Shown one piece after another: positions 1 to 7,504 of a stretch of 35,967 bases of DNA. The position numbers and the translations under genes were made by a program. Within the stretch, counting starts at the first letter, position 1. Each line of letters starts with the position of its first letter. The stretch is from a virus. The notes beneath the pieces were generated by a model. It saw only the letters and a program-made list of their open reading frames with translations, was not told where the DNA came from and searched no databases. Location of the stretch: the IMG/VR virus record IMGVR_UViG_3300029259_000663, positions 1-35,967 of that record. One strand, given 5' to 3'.

Positions 1-1185
1 TTGAAGAAGAATAGCGTCCAAAGCGAATCTTTGTTCGAGATAAGACATGCTAGGGCACGTTTATCTAGAATACGTAGAAGAGAGTATTTGTACTTCAAGA
101 AAACTGGACGGCATACCAAAAAATCAAGTGTCGTTAGTAAGGGTGGTGTTGAAGGCGGCAACAACACCTTGAAGAAAATTTCGGTTCCTCAAGTCCTTTC
201 TTTGACGCGCAATCAGGAAGATACCCTGGCTTTTCTTCACTACGCATCTCTCCCTAGTCTCAAAAACCGTAAGCAACGCAGAAAGCCTGCTACCAAGCCA
301 ACAGCCTACTTCGATTTTGTGAATTTGAAGGAGATCTCTCCAGCCGCCGCATTGGTTCTTTGTTCGATGTATGACGTCTTCCAGAGAAGGGGGGGCGACT
401 TCAAAGTGTTTGACTATGATGATTGGCAGCCAAGCGTAAAAGAGACTTTCGCGCAGGTAGGATTTTTTAAATGGCTAGATTTTAAAGGGCTGCCGTCGTC
501 ATATGATCACTCAGGTGAGCTATCCATTCAGGCTTTTGCTAGCGAAAAAAGACACGTCGCAAGCAAGCCGGTACTGTACTTAAAAACGCTAGTATCCGCT
601 TTTAACTCGTCTCGCGCTTTGAAGTCAGAAAGCACTATAGAAGATACGGCTTCCCGGCGGGTTGCGAGTTCCATTCTAGAGGCTGTAGAAAATTCAGTAC
701 GGCACGCGTATCACAACGGTACGCCAAAAGATATAAGGGGTCGCTGGTGGGTTGGTGGGGTCAGTTATCCAGCTAGCGGTGAGGTGATGGTCGCGTGTTA
801 CGATTGTGGGACTTCAATACCGGCTTCCATACAAGAAAGCACCTCTCCTGATCCGAAAGGTGTTCGGAAGCATGTTCGTAAGGTGATCCAACGCTATTTA
901 CGCACTGCTACAAATCAAGAAGTTGACAACGAACTAGACCATAAGCGTCTAAAGCTTGCCTTGAGGTACTTGTACACTACTTCTGGGGTTGAAGGTGGAG
1001 GTAAAGGACTCTCGCACATCGCCTCTACGATCGATGAGTGCGAGGATGGTTCTGTCGAAATTTTTACCAGACGAGCGTATTTTTGTGCTAAGAAGGGCCA
1101 TAAAGATCGTTATAAGCTACTGCCGGCAGCTATGCCTGGAACCTTGATTATTTGGCGGATGAGGCTATATGCACATCCTAACTGA
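1..1185 (+). CDS. STAS-like plus HATPase (GHKL) domain protein
   Basis: This 394-residue protein has a basic N-terminus, a STAS-like alpha/beta stretch at about residues 100-165, and a GHKL-type ATP-binding region. The ATPase motifs are visible: an N-box around E230, N231 and H235 (ENSVRHAY), a D268-x-G270 box (YDCG), and a Gly-rich box at 332-336 (GGGKG). No histidine phospho-acceptor domain is seen, so it resembles anti-sigma-factor kinases (SpoIIAB/RsbW logic) more than a sensor kinase; this is inference from family knowledge. A small STAS-like gene follows 8 nt later and a membrane protein gene overlaps that one, so the three look like one operon. The TTG start lies at window base 1, so a longer N-terminus cannot be excluded. 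The region is AT-richer than the phage. A defence role is possible but not shown. Confidence 0.75.
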   Translation: MKKNSVQSESLFEIRHARARLSRIRRREYLYFKKTGRHTKKSSVVSKGGVEGGNNTLKKISVPQVLSLTRNQEDTLAFLHYASLPSLKNRKQRRKPATKPTAYFDFVNLKEISPAAALVLCSMYDVFQRRGGDFKVFDYDDWQPSVKETFAQVGFFKWLDFKGLPSSYDHSGELSIQAFASEKRHVASKPVLYLKTLVSAFNSSRALKSESTIEDTASRRVASSILEAVENSVRHAYHNGTPKDIRGRWWVGGVSYPASGEVMVACYDCGTSIPASIQESTSPDPKGVRKHVRKVIQRYLRTATNQEVDNELDHKRLKLALRYLYTTSGVEGGGKGLSHIASTIDECEDGSVEIFTRRAYFCAKKGHKDRYKLLPAAMPGTLIIWRMRLYAHPN

Positions 1186-1193
1186 GGTGTAAC

Positions 1194-1535
1194 ATGCAAA
1201 CGATTCGTGTAAAAGATTTCTCCAGTTTTCCTGGCGGGCGCTTCAAACGCTACGGCGACGATAGTGGTGAGCAGTTTCGCGATGAGGTGCTTGTTAAGGC
1301 GCTAGCATGTGGTGAAACGATTGAAATCGACCTTTCAGAGATTTTCGCCTATCAGCCGTCTTTTCTCGACGAAGCTTTCGCTGGCTTGATCAAGCTTGGT
1401 ATAATCACCGCAGAAGATTTCAAAGAGAAGTTTGTGTTCAAAGCTGATCGCGCCAATATTCCAAATATTGCTTTGATTAAGCGTTACGTCAACGAAGCGG
1501 CAATGCAACAGGCTCGCACACCTGTCACGCACTGA
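1194..1535 (+). CDS. Small STAS-like protein (DUF4325 type)
   Basis: The 113-residue product matches the pattern of STAS-like DUF4325 proteins: an N-terminal FPGGRFKRYGDDSGEQFRDE-type segment, a beta strand of the form IEIDLSEIF, then SFLDEAFAGL. The SFLDEAF motif is the usual hallmark of this family next to HATPase proteins. STAS domains bind or antagonise GHKL ATPases in partner-switching circuits, so it is probably the partner of the preceding gene (inference). The ATG lies 8 nt after the upstream stop with a GAGGTG ribosome-binding site. Its stop overlaps the next start as TGATG, which implies translational coupling. The actual target of the circuit cannot be read from the sequence. Confidence 0.75.
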   Translation: MQTIRVKDFSSFPGGRFKRYGDDSGEQFRDEVLVKALACGETIEIDLSEIFAYQPSFLDEAFAGLIKLGIITAEDFKEKFVFKADRANIPNIALIKRYVNEAAMQQARTPVTH

Positions 1536-2113
1536 TGGCGATAACAGCCTTCGCTTTCCAGGCTAAAGCCCTGGTGCAGAACGATAACATGTATCTTAGA
1601 TTATTAGTGCCTTTTATATTGGGCGCGCTGTTCACGTTAGTGATTACTTCCGTGAACCACCGTAGAGATCATGTTAAACATGTTCGGGACGTTATATCGA
1701 CGGCTATCAAAGCAGTCTCCCACAATGGGGCTATATTCTGGGCGCAGAAATATAGCGATGAGGCGATGGTGAAGCTACGCGGCTCAGTTGTTTATCTACA
1801 ACACGTCCTTCCTTATGCGTTAGATAGCACGGAAGTAGACGAAACGATTGCACAAGAAATCGAAGAATTGTTCGCTACTATCTCCCATGTCGCGCTGCAT
1901 ACTGACAATGAATTGAACGCTGACAGCCATGAAATCAATATAGAAAAAGTCGCGTTGCTATCAGTGCATTGTGCGCGAGCCGAAGCTATGAGCAACAACA
2001 TGCTTCTCGCTAGCATGTCACTGGGCGCGATCCTTAAAGGTTATCTGGTGAGGTTGCGTGCCCACTCATCGAGCGCTCTCAAGGCAGCTTACAACGCAAT
2101 GTTTGTTCCGTAA
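1535..2113 (+). CDS. Single-pass membrane protein of the STAS/HATPase operon
   Basis: I do not recognise this 192-residue protein. It has one clear membrane segment at about residues 21-40 (LRLLVPFILGALFTLVITSV) followed by a basic NHRRDH stop-transfer stretch, so most of the protein would lie in the cytoplasm. The rest is predicted mostly helical, without catalytic motifs that I can see. Its start overlaps the stop of the STAS-like gene (TGATG), so the three genes are probably made together. As the only membrane component it could be the effector or the sensor of the set (inference). The gene ends 30 nt before the IS3-family element; the reading frame seems complete. Confidence 0.65.
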   Translation: MAITAFAFQAKALVQNDNMYLRLLVPFILGALFTLVITSVNHRRDHVKHVRDVISTAIKAVSHNGAIFWAQKYSDEAMVKLRGSVVYLQHVLPYALDSTEVDETIAQEIEELFATISHVALHTDNELNADSHEINIEKVALLSVHCARAEAMSNNMLLASMSLGAILKGYLVRLRAHSSSALKAAYNAMFVP

Positions 2114-2143
2114 GCTGAATGATGCTCTACTCACTAGGAGTAG

Positions 2144-2158
2144 TGACCTGCCCCCCGC
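2144..2158 (+). repeat. IS left terminal inverted repeat
   Basis: TGACCTGCCCCCCGC; perfect complement of the opposite end at 3422-3436. It marks the boundary distal to orfA. The adjoining base pairs on the outside show no duplicate at the other end. Confidence 0.9.
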
Positions 2159-2169
2159 TGGTCCCTCGC

Positions 2170-3121
2170 TCATGACGAGAGTCTGCGGGTTTGGTCTTGA
2201 TAGTCGTCGGTTTCGTGCTGGGCAAGCGCGCCGGGCGCGGAGCCCTCAAATTGCTCAAGCGTCGGGCGCGCTTCGACCGGTGTTTTGTTCCCGAGCGATG
2301 AGTGTGGCCTGACGGTGTTGTAATCGTAACGCCAGAGCGCCAGCTTCCGACGGGCGTCGTCCAGGGTGCCAAATATCTCCTCGTTCAGCAGTTCGTCACG
2401 CAGGCTGCCGTTGAATGACTCGATAAAGGCGTTCTGCTGCGGCTTCCCTGGGTCGATATAGTGCCACGGAATTGCGTTCTGATCGGCCCACCTCAGAATG
2501 GCCCGGCTCGTGAACTCTGTCCCGTTGTCGCTGACTATGCATCCGGGTTTACCGTAGATCCGCACCAGCGCATCCAGCTCACGCGCAACACGCGCGCCGG
2601 AGATGCTGGTGTCAGCAATCAGGCACAGGTTTTCGCGGCTGCAATCGTCTATCACTGCCAGGATGCGGAATTTTCGGGATGGGCCGAAGCTGTCAGCCAG
2701 GAAGTCCAGAGACCAGCGCGCATTGGGATACGCAGCCACCGGCATCGGGTAGCGCGTTCCACGGGCCCGCTTGCGGCCGCGCCGCCGCTTCACTGACAAC
2801 CCTTCTTCCCGGTAGAGCCGATACAGTTTCTTGTGGTTCATTCTCATGCCCTTGCGCTCAAGCAACACGCCAATCCGCCCCTCTCGGGACATCACTTCGT
2901 GATGCCCTGCCGGGCAGCGGGATAGCCGAACCGGCGCCGCTTTCCGGCGATCTCCTGCATCTCCTTGCGGATCTCAGGGCAGTCCGGCGGGCGTTCGCGC
3001 CGGACTGTCTTTGGGTCGACACCGACAAGCCGACAGGCCCGGCGCTGCGAGATGCCGTGATCCCGCAGCGCCCTGAGCGCCGCCTCTCGCCGCTTGGTCA
3101 GCGTCGTCAGTTCTTTCCCAG
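2170..3121 (-). pseudogene. IS3-family transposase orfB, frameshifted
   Basis: The catalytic subunit is split. The first part (about 3121 down to 2892) runs from KELTTLTKRREAALRALRDH to RRRFGY and then meets a TGA. The second part (to 2170) resumes with [20 protein letters not shown] and contains the rve/DDE core: SLDFLAD (first Asp), [10 protein letters not shown] (second Asp) and [16 protein letters not shown] (Glu). The usual family sequence runs FGYRRIGVLL without a break, so removing 41 nt (2880-2920) restores the frame. The catalytic residues are all present, hence the inactivation is probably recent. Alternative explanation: an unusual second frameshift site, which I consider unlikely because of the intervening stop. 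Confidence 0.85.
2880..2920 (-). repeat. 41-nt palindromic insert inside orfB
   Basis: On the minus strand the block begins CCGCTGCCCGG and contains the near-perfect palindrome GGGCATCAC-GAA-GTGATGTCCC. It separates codons for FGY from those for RIGVLL, which are adjacent in relatives known to me. Its length (3n+2) explains the broken frame. Edges are uncertain by a few bases. It looks like a small REP-type palindromic element; I see no other copy in this window. Confidence 0.6.
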
Positions 3122-3370
3122 AAGATCCTTCAGAACCACATTGTCCAGCATCGTATCGGCCAGCAGCCGCTTCAGCTTGGCGTTCTCGTCCTCCAGCGCC
3201 TTCAGCCTCGAGGCCTCCGACACCTCCATGCCGCCATACTTGGACTTCAGCTTGTAGAACGTTGCCGGGCTGAGCCCGTGCCTGCGGCACACCTCCGCCG
3301 TCGGCATGCCTGCCTCTTGCTCCTTGATCATCCCAATAATCTGCGCCTCGGTAAAACGGCTCTTCCGCAT
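3107..3370 (-). CDS. IS3-family transposase orfA (helix-turn-helix)
   Basis: The 87-residue product begins MRKSRFTEAQIIGMIKEQEA and has the helix-turn-helix segment AEVCRRHGLSPATFYKLKSKYGG, followed by a leucine-zipper-like helix (about residues 52-80). This is the classical orfA of IS3-group elements: it binds the terminal repeats and is fused to orfB by -1 ribosomal frameshifting. A GGGAAAG run lies at the end of the gene (around 3112-3121), where orfB continues in the -1 frame. The gene looks intact. Confidence 0.92.
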   Translation of the reverse strand: MRKSRFTEAQIIGMIKEQEAGMPTAEVCRRHGLSPATFYKLKSKYGGMEVSEASRLKALEDENAKLKRLLADTMLDNVVLKDLLGKN

Positions 3371-3421
3371 TCGTCTACTCCTTCAGGGTTGGGCAGACTC
3401 TACATCATGGTGAGGGATTTC

Positions 3422-3436
3422 GCGGGGGGCAGGTCA
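3422..3436 (-). repeat. IS right terminal inverted repeat
   Basis: GCGGGGGGCAGGTCA on the + strand, the perfect inverse of 2144-2158. It lies upstream of orfA. Immediately beyond it, CATACTTTG begins a stretch homologous to the Cys-rich protein gene at 5510-5788. Confidence 0.9.
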
Positions 3437-3489
3437 CATACTTTGCCGCAGGCAGCTGCAGCTACGACTGCGCTGTTGCGAGCCCTCGC
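3437..3489 (-). pseudogene. Remnant of a Cys-rich secreted protein gene
   Basis: Starting exactly at the IS end, about 47 nt align with the middle of the Cys-rich gene at 5510-5788 (roughly 37 of 47 identical by eye). The minus-strand translation ARARNSAVVAAAACGKVC parallels LNARDGAVVYSAACCKVC of the intact protein. The homology stops at the IS boundary, and its continuation is not found on the far side of the IS. The fragment is in frame with, and directly after, the stop of the NACHT gene. It is most simply a paralogue truncated by the IS and an associated deletion. Confidence 0.65.
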
Positions 3490-5292
3490 TCAATGCCCAG
3501 AAAAATCGTCAAAATGTTTGTCCACCGCAGGAATATCGTTCTCAATTTCCTCATCTTCGAAATCGTTTTCAGCGTCGCTAACCAAAGGCACAGTCTCCGC
3601 AATCGACTGCATAACGAGCCTAATTTTCGGATCTATCGGTATACGAATTGTAATAATTTCTCTAATTAGCTCGTGATAGAAACCATTTTTTGATGTTTCC
3701 CTGGTAGCCATTGCAATTGCCCCTAGTAGCAGTTTTGAAGGGTCAAACGAGAGCTCTACCGCCAGAAGGAAGGTTTCTCGGTATCTATGGTCGCGTTTAA
3801 GGTTTTGAAATAGTTCAGAAATTTGATGGGCGTGTACATAATTGTATGCTGCGAAGTATTCTTGAAAGCTCAAGTGCGAAAAGGCGTACCTATCTGCTCC
3901 TCTCTGTACCAGTAGGCCATGATTATCTTCGATCTCATGTATGAACTCGCTGGCTTCAATGTTGCCATCAATTCCTAGAGCCTCGAGCTCCTTGCTTACA
4001 AGGTTCAACAGGATCGTCTTGCGGAAAATATAAGCGTGCTTGTCGAAGGTCTTACGAGCAATTTCCGACAGAACCGATTTTTTCCGAGCATGTGACAAGT
4101 CGCTGCTAAGACTGCTTCGTTCAATTGCTCTATATGTGTCCCAATGAAATAGGAGCGCGTCTATGCAACGTTCATAGAGCTCGGCCCGATGGCTCGGTAA
4201 TGAGCGAGCATAACCGTACATAATTAAAAAAAGAGTGCACAATAATGGTGTGCGGCAAATGTCTTGAGCTGCTTCGGACGCCTCAAAGTCAACTATGAAT
4301 TTAGTTGCCGTTTCTACATCGTCTCTGAACCAATTAGTGGCAAAAGATTTGATGTCGATAAGCGTGAAAGGTTTTACCTCAAATACGGAAAAGCCTGGCA
4401 ACCCAACATTGAAAACTGATTTGCGACAACTGACAACTATTTGGTTCTCGGGGTACTTTTTTTCGAAAGCTTGGATCGAGGTGAGCAAGTTCGCCCTGTG
4501 CTCATTGGCAACTTCATCCAGTCCATCCAAAAGAAGTAGGCAATTACCCTTCTTTAGCTGCCCTGTTAACCAGTCAGTGCTAAATGATATCCCTGATAGC
4601 TCACCTGCAAAAATCGCAGCCGTCTCGATCAACCAATTGGCGTCAGGCTTAGGATTTGATCTACGCTTTAGATCTCGGAGCGGTAAAAACAGCGGCAGTT
4701 TCGGCTCCAATCCTGCGGGAGCTGGTAATTGGCCAGTGTGGGCAAGCGCGCAATATTTCAGAAGCGTCGTTTTACCTGATCCCGGCCCTGCTACTACCAC
4801 TGACCTTTTCGCCTGCGCTAGAGTCTCTATAACCTCTACACCGCTAGATGTCTCTGATATTGCGATATTCGGTCTTCTGGGAGCCTCTACATTACTCGGG
4901 GCTCCTTCCGGAAAATCTTCGAAAAAATCAACGTCATACCCGAGATCCTTAAGGGTATCTTCGATCTTTGACGACGACAAGGCGTCAGAAAACCCTTCGA
5001 CTAGAATTTGGCTATCGGTATATCTATCGGGTTCCGAACATGCCTCTTCCTCTTTCTCCAAGTCCTCGCTATTTCTGAAGCTTAGAGTGACGTAGAGTTG
5101 TTTAAGATCGCGGGCGTTGCGCATGCCCATAATTTGAACATTGCATAACGACCGATTGAGACCGTCAATGTACGCCGTGAGCTTAGTTTCGGATAGATCA
5201 AGGCGCTTAAAGTAAGACTTGAGACTGACATAAGCATCGCCAACAATCGACTTTGCAGCTGCCTTTTCGCCACCATCTACAAAGTCGTTCAT
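3490..5292 (-). CDS. NACHT-domain NTPase, candidate antiphage protein
   Basis: This 600-residue protein has an alpha-helical N-terminal region (about 1-150), a NACHT P-loop NTPase core and a helical C-terminus. Visible motifs are Walker A GPGSGKTT (Lys near residue 173), Walker B LLLLDGLDEVAN (about 255), VSCRKS (sensor-like), and the winged-helix signature FSHLSFQEYFAAYNYV near 470. Bacterial NACHT proteins of this size (bNACHT) are known antiphage NTPases related to animal NLRs; assignment here is by motif. It lacks long C-terminal repeats and ends in a very acidic tail (DAENDFEDEEIENDI). The start has an AGGTGG ribosome-binding site. The gene is AT-rich compared with the phage, consistent with horizontal acquisition. 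No obvious enzymatic effector domain is fused to it. Confidence 0.88.
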   Translation of the reverse strand: MNDFVDGGEKAAAKSIVGDAYVSLKSYFKRLDLSETKLTAYIDGLNRSLCNVQIMGMRNARDLKQLYVTLSFRNSEDLEKEEEACSEPDRYTDSQILVEGFSDALSSSKIEDTLKDLGYDVDFFEDFPEGAPSNVEAPRRPNIAISETSSGVEVIETLAQAKRSVVVAGPGSGKTTLLKYCALAHTGQLPAPAGLEPKLPLFLPLRDLKRRSNPKPDANWLIETAAIFAGELSGISFSTDWLTGQLKKGNCLLLLDGLDEVANEHRANLLTSIQAFEKKYPENQIVVSCRKSVFNVGLPGFSVFEVKPFTLIDIKSFATNWFRDDVETATKFIVDFEASEAAQDICRTPLLCTLFLIMYGYARSLPSHRAELYERCIDALLFHWDTYRAIERSSLSSDLSHARKKSVLSEIARKTFDKHAYIFRKTILLNLVSKELEALGIDGNIEASEFIHEIEDNHGLLVQRGADRYAFSHLSFQEYFAAYNYVHAHQISELFQNLKRDHRYRETFLLAVELSFDPSKLLLGAIAMATRETSKNGFYHELIREIITIRIPIDPKIRLVMQSIAETVPLVSDAENDFEDEEIENDIPAVDKHFDDFSGH

Positions 5293-5509
5293 AGACCACC
5301 TGCTTAATAAAATTTAGCTAACGTATAGATTGATTGATTGTGTCTGGATAGTTGGATTTCATACGATAACTATAACTGACGGCGTGTTCTAAGTTTTTAA
5401 GTGTGTCTCAGGGGCTCAGTTTTGGCGGCCATCGATGAACAGCATACATATGCGCCCATGGCGCAAACCCATAATATGTTCTGCAAAAAAAAGACTATTG
5501 AGGTCCCGT

Positions 5510-5788
5510 CTACCCGTCACAGGCGCATCCGACGCCCTTGCGACAAGTGTAGGACCGGCTGATGCAACTGTCTCCGCAGGCTTTCCCTTTGCGACATACT
5601 TTGCAGCAAGCTGCCGAATATACGACTGCGCCGTCGCGAGCGTTCAGAATTTGGGACCAAAAGTCTACCGGCGTAGTGCTTTCCACGGTAGACTGAACGG
5701 GTGTCGTCTTGGCTAAATTTGTATCCGCTATTGATGTGCTGCTTAGGCCGGCGAGCATCACGGCTAAAGCTAAGGTGCGCAATTTCAT
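5510..5788 (-). CDS. Small secreted Cys-rich protein
   Basis: The 92-residue product begins with a typical Sec signal peptide (MKLRTLALAVMLAGLSSTSIA, cleavage likely after A21). A linker follows, then a C-terminal Cys-rich block with eight cysteines (61, 62, 65, 71, 75, 82, 88, 90) and the pattern CRKGKACGDSCI...CRKGxGCACD. That pattern recurs in many small bacterial proteins of unknown function. Disulfides or metal binding in the periplasm are plausible. It lies between the NACHT gene and the phage integrase, so it is either the last accessory gene or phage cargo. A truncated homologue lies on the other side of the NACHT gene. Confidence 0.7.
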   Translation of the reverse strand: MKLRTLALAVMLAGLSSTSIADTNLAKTTPVQSTVESTTPVDFWSQILNARDGAVVYSAACCKVCRKGKACGDSCISRSYTCRKGVGCACDG

Positions 5789-5997
5789 ATTATTATCCGT
5801 TTTTCACCTCAGCCGAAATGCCGGACCTGCCGAGGCGCTGAATTCGATGTATGGCTGGTCCGCTCGTGCAGGGTCCGCCGCTCAAGCCAGATCGTCAACG
5901 ATTCTTCTCTGGGTAGAATGTATGCAACTCATGCGAATGCTCCTGAGAGGAACTTGCTGTATCTGTCGGGCTGCGTGCCATGTAGCTGGGGCAGCGT

Positions 5998-7032
5998 TCA
6001 GGAAGAACCTCGTTGCCTCGCCAAGTTAGCTGCCTTTGCACGAAGCTTCTGCCGTTCCGCCCCGGCGTACAGTTGCACCATACGGTGCGTCTTGTGGCCC
6101 GTGATGGCCATAATCAGATCATCGTCTAAGCCAACGCGTGCCAGTTCAGCTGTCGCTGTGTAACGCAGGGAGTGGATGTCGTAAGCTTCAGCACCAATTT
6201 GACGGCGTAGCTTCATCACCCCATCGGCCGCGCCTCGATAGGACCAGGGGCCTGTCTGCGCCTGGTTCGTTAGAATGAACACCGAGCTGCGCTGGGCGCT
6301 CCCTAGGGCCTGCAGGAGCATCTGTGGCGCTGGGATCCATAAATTGGCCTTAGTCTTGCCCTGGCGGACGCTGATCGCCTCTCCGTCGAAGTCTGACCAC
6401 TTCATCTTGAGCACATCGCCGATCCGCTGCCCGGTGCCCAACAATAGCTCGAACAGCAGCCGGGTGCGGGGCTCTGCGTTCTCCCGCGCGGCGTCGATCA
6501 TATCGGCCGGCCACGGCATGCGCTCCTTCTTTTCGTACTTCACCTCAGACACGCCCTTTGCCCGGTTGCCACCTGTTGGCAGCAGGCCAAAGTCGATTGC
6601 CCGCTCCATTACGATCTTGAGGATCCGCAGGCGATAGTTGGCTTTGTGCGGGCTTTTCTTGGCCCATGTATCCCGCCATTTGATGACGTGGTGACGTTCG
6701 ATCGCCTTGGGCTGCAAGTGTCCGATCTTGTCCTGAAGAAAGTCTAGGTGCTGCCGGTAGTCAGCCTTCGTTCGCGGCGCGAGGTTCGCAAAGTCGTCTG
6801 ACCGCTCGTAGCGCTCGATCACGTAAGTGACTGTCTTACCCTCAGCCACCGGCATGGGGGCATTCAGCATGCGCTCACGTTCCTGGTGCAGGGCAAAGGG
6901 GACAGGGTCGCCCGCGGGAAACTGGGTCTGGAGCGGGATCTCCACGATCTTCGCGCCGTAGCGCTTCCGGAAGAACAGCTTACCGTCCCGCTTGCGCCGA
7001 TGGATGTAGGAGGGAAGGTCGCGTCCCTTCAT
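5998..7032 (-). CDS. int: Phage tyrosine integrase
   Basis: This 344-residue site-specific recombinase has the catalytic set of the family: R203 (TGQRIGDVL), H287-x-x-R290 (HSLRY), H313 (TGHKTH) and the nucleophile Y322 (QLYAG). The N-terminus (SYIHRRKRDGKLFFRKRY) resembles arm-binding domains of alphaproteobacterial prophage integrases, and a core-binding SAM-like domain covers about residues 60-150. It is the leftmost clear phage gene and reads toward the accessory segment, so the left attachment site should lie between about 3500 and 5998; I could not recognise it. The start overlaps the stop of the upstream small gene (ATGA), so integrase is translated as the last gene of the left operon. 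Confidence 0.95.
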   Translation of the reverse strand: MKGRDLPSYIHRRKRDGKLFFRKRYGAKIVEIPLQTQFPAGDPVPFALHQERERMLNAPMPVAEGKTVTYVIERYERSDDFANLAPRTKADYRQHLDFLQDKIGHLQPKAIERHHVIKWRDTWAKKSPHKANYRLRILKIVMERAIDFGLLPTGGNRAKGVSEVKYEKKERMPWPADMIDAARENAEPRTRLLFELLLGTGQRIGDVLKMKWSDFDGEAISVRQGKTKANLWIPAPQMLLQALGSAQRSSVFILTNQAQTGPWSYRGAADGVMKLRRQIGAEAYDIHSLRYTATAELARVGLDDDLIMAITGHKTHRMVQLYAGAERQKLRAKAANLARQRGSS

Positions 7033-7229
7033 TCAGTCATGTCCACAAGGTCAGCTGGGTTAGAAGATTTGTCATGGCCTGCTATCTCCACCTCAATCCC
7101 GCCGCCTGGCAATATCGTTGCCTTGCCGATTTGGCGGCCGAGCTTCTGTTCCAATGTCGACACATAGAGAGCGACGCGGGCAGGAGACAAGATGGTAGTG
7201 CCCGAAGTCGGTTTGATGTGTGCGTTCAT
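7029..7229 (-). CDS. Small protein upstream of integrase
   Basis: The 66-residue product (MNAHIKPTSGTTILSPARVA...) overlaps int by 4 nt and the previous gene by 4 nt, so it is coupled on both sides. It may hold a helical DNA-binding segment (ARVALYVSTLEQKLGRQIGK) and then a beta hairpin. Position and size fit an excisionase or integrase accessory factor, but I see no diagnostic motif. Function is inferred from context only. Confidence 0.65.
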   Translation of the reverse strand: MNAHIKPTSGTTILSPARVALYVSTLEQKLGRQIGKATILPGGGIEVEIAGHDKSSNPADLVDMTE

Positions 7230-7504
7230 CGTGCTGCACTCCGGTACTGGCCGGGTCGCAGTCGCAGCGGCTTCGCATTAATGTCGACTATCTCGATGCA
7301 TCTTGTACCGTATTCGCGCGACATAACGTATCCGGTTTCCCGCTCGTGGGAGGGGGATCTGGTAAAGATTACTTCGTCACCGACCTCGGGGAATTGGAAA
7401 GGAAAACGAGAGTTCACGGAGGCGCTCGTCTGCACATCGACATTCGGTGCCGCTTCAGACGTTTGCTCAGAGTGGCCGGGGGGCTTGGGTTTCGATGTGT
7501 CCAT
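7226..7504 (-). CDS. Hypothetical phage protein of the left operon
   Basis: An open frame extends much further upstream (to 7960), but only its C-terminal 92 residues look protein-like, so I take the ATG at 7504. The N-terminus is Pro/Ser-rich (MDTSKPKPPGHSEQTSEAAP). The rest resembles a small beta-barrel (VGDEVIFTRSPSHERETGYV...). It ends with an ATGA overlap to the next gene. I do not recognise a family. The upstream part of the frame crosses several inverted repeats, which argues against it being coding. Confidence 0.5.
   Translation of the reverse strand: MDTSKPKPPGHSEQTSEAAPNVDVQTSASVNSRFPFQFPEVGDEVIFTRSPSHERETGYVMSREYGTRCIEIVDINAKPLRLRPGQYRSAAR

Larger units (their letters stand above)
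2144..3436 (-). mobile_element. IS3-family insertion sequence (1293 bp)
   Basis: Both ends carry the perfect 15-bp inverted repeat TGACCTGCCCCCCGC (2144-2158 and, inverted, 3422-3436), with weaker similarity further in. It encodes the two overlapping frames typical of IS3 elements: a helix-turn-helix orfA and a DDE-type orfB, both on the minus strand. Family members usually duplicate 3-4 bp of target, but the flanks here are GTAG on the left and CATA on the right, so no duplication is visible. The orfB frame is broken by a 41-nt insert, so the copy is probably not autonomous. Without that insert it would be about 1.25 kb, the normal length. Confidence 0.93.

Noticed and set aside
2679-3257. 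Plus-strand frame across the insertion sequence
   Set aside because: It is antisense to the transposase genes and shows no protein features of its own.
5789-5997. Left attachment site or tRNA fragment next to integrase
   Set aside because: No tRNA-like fold or recognisable core was found, and the right end of the prophage is not in the window for comparison.
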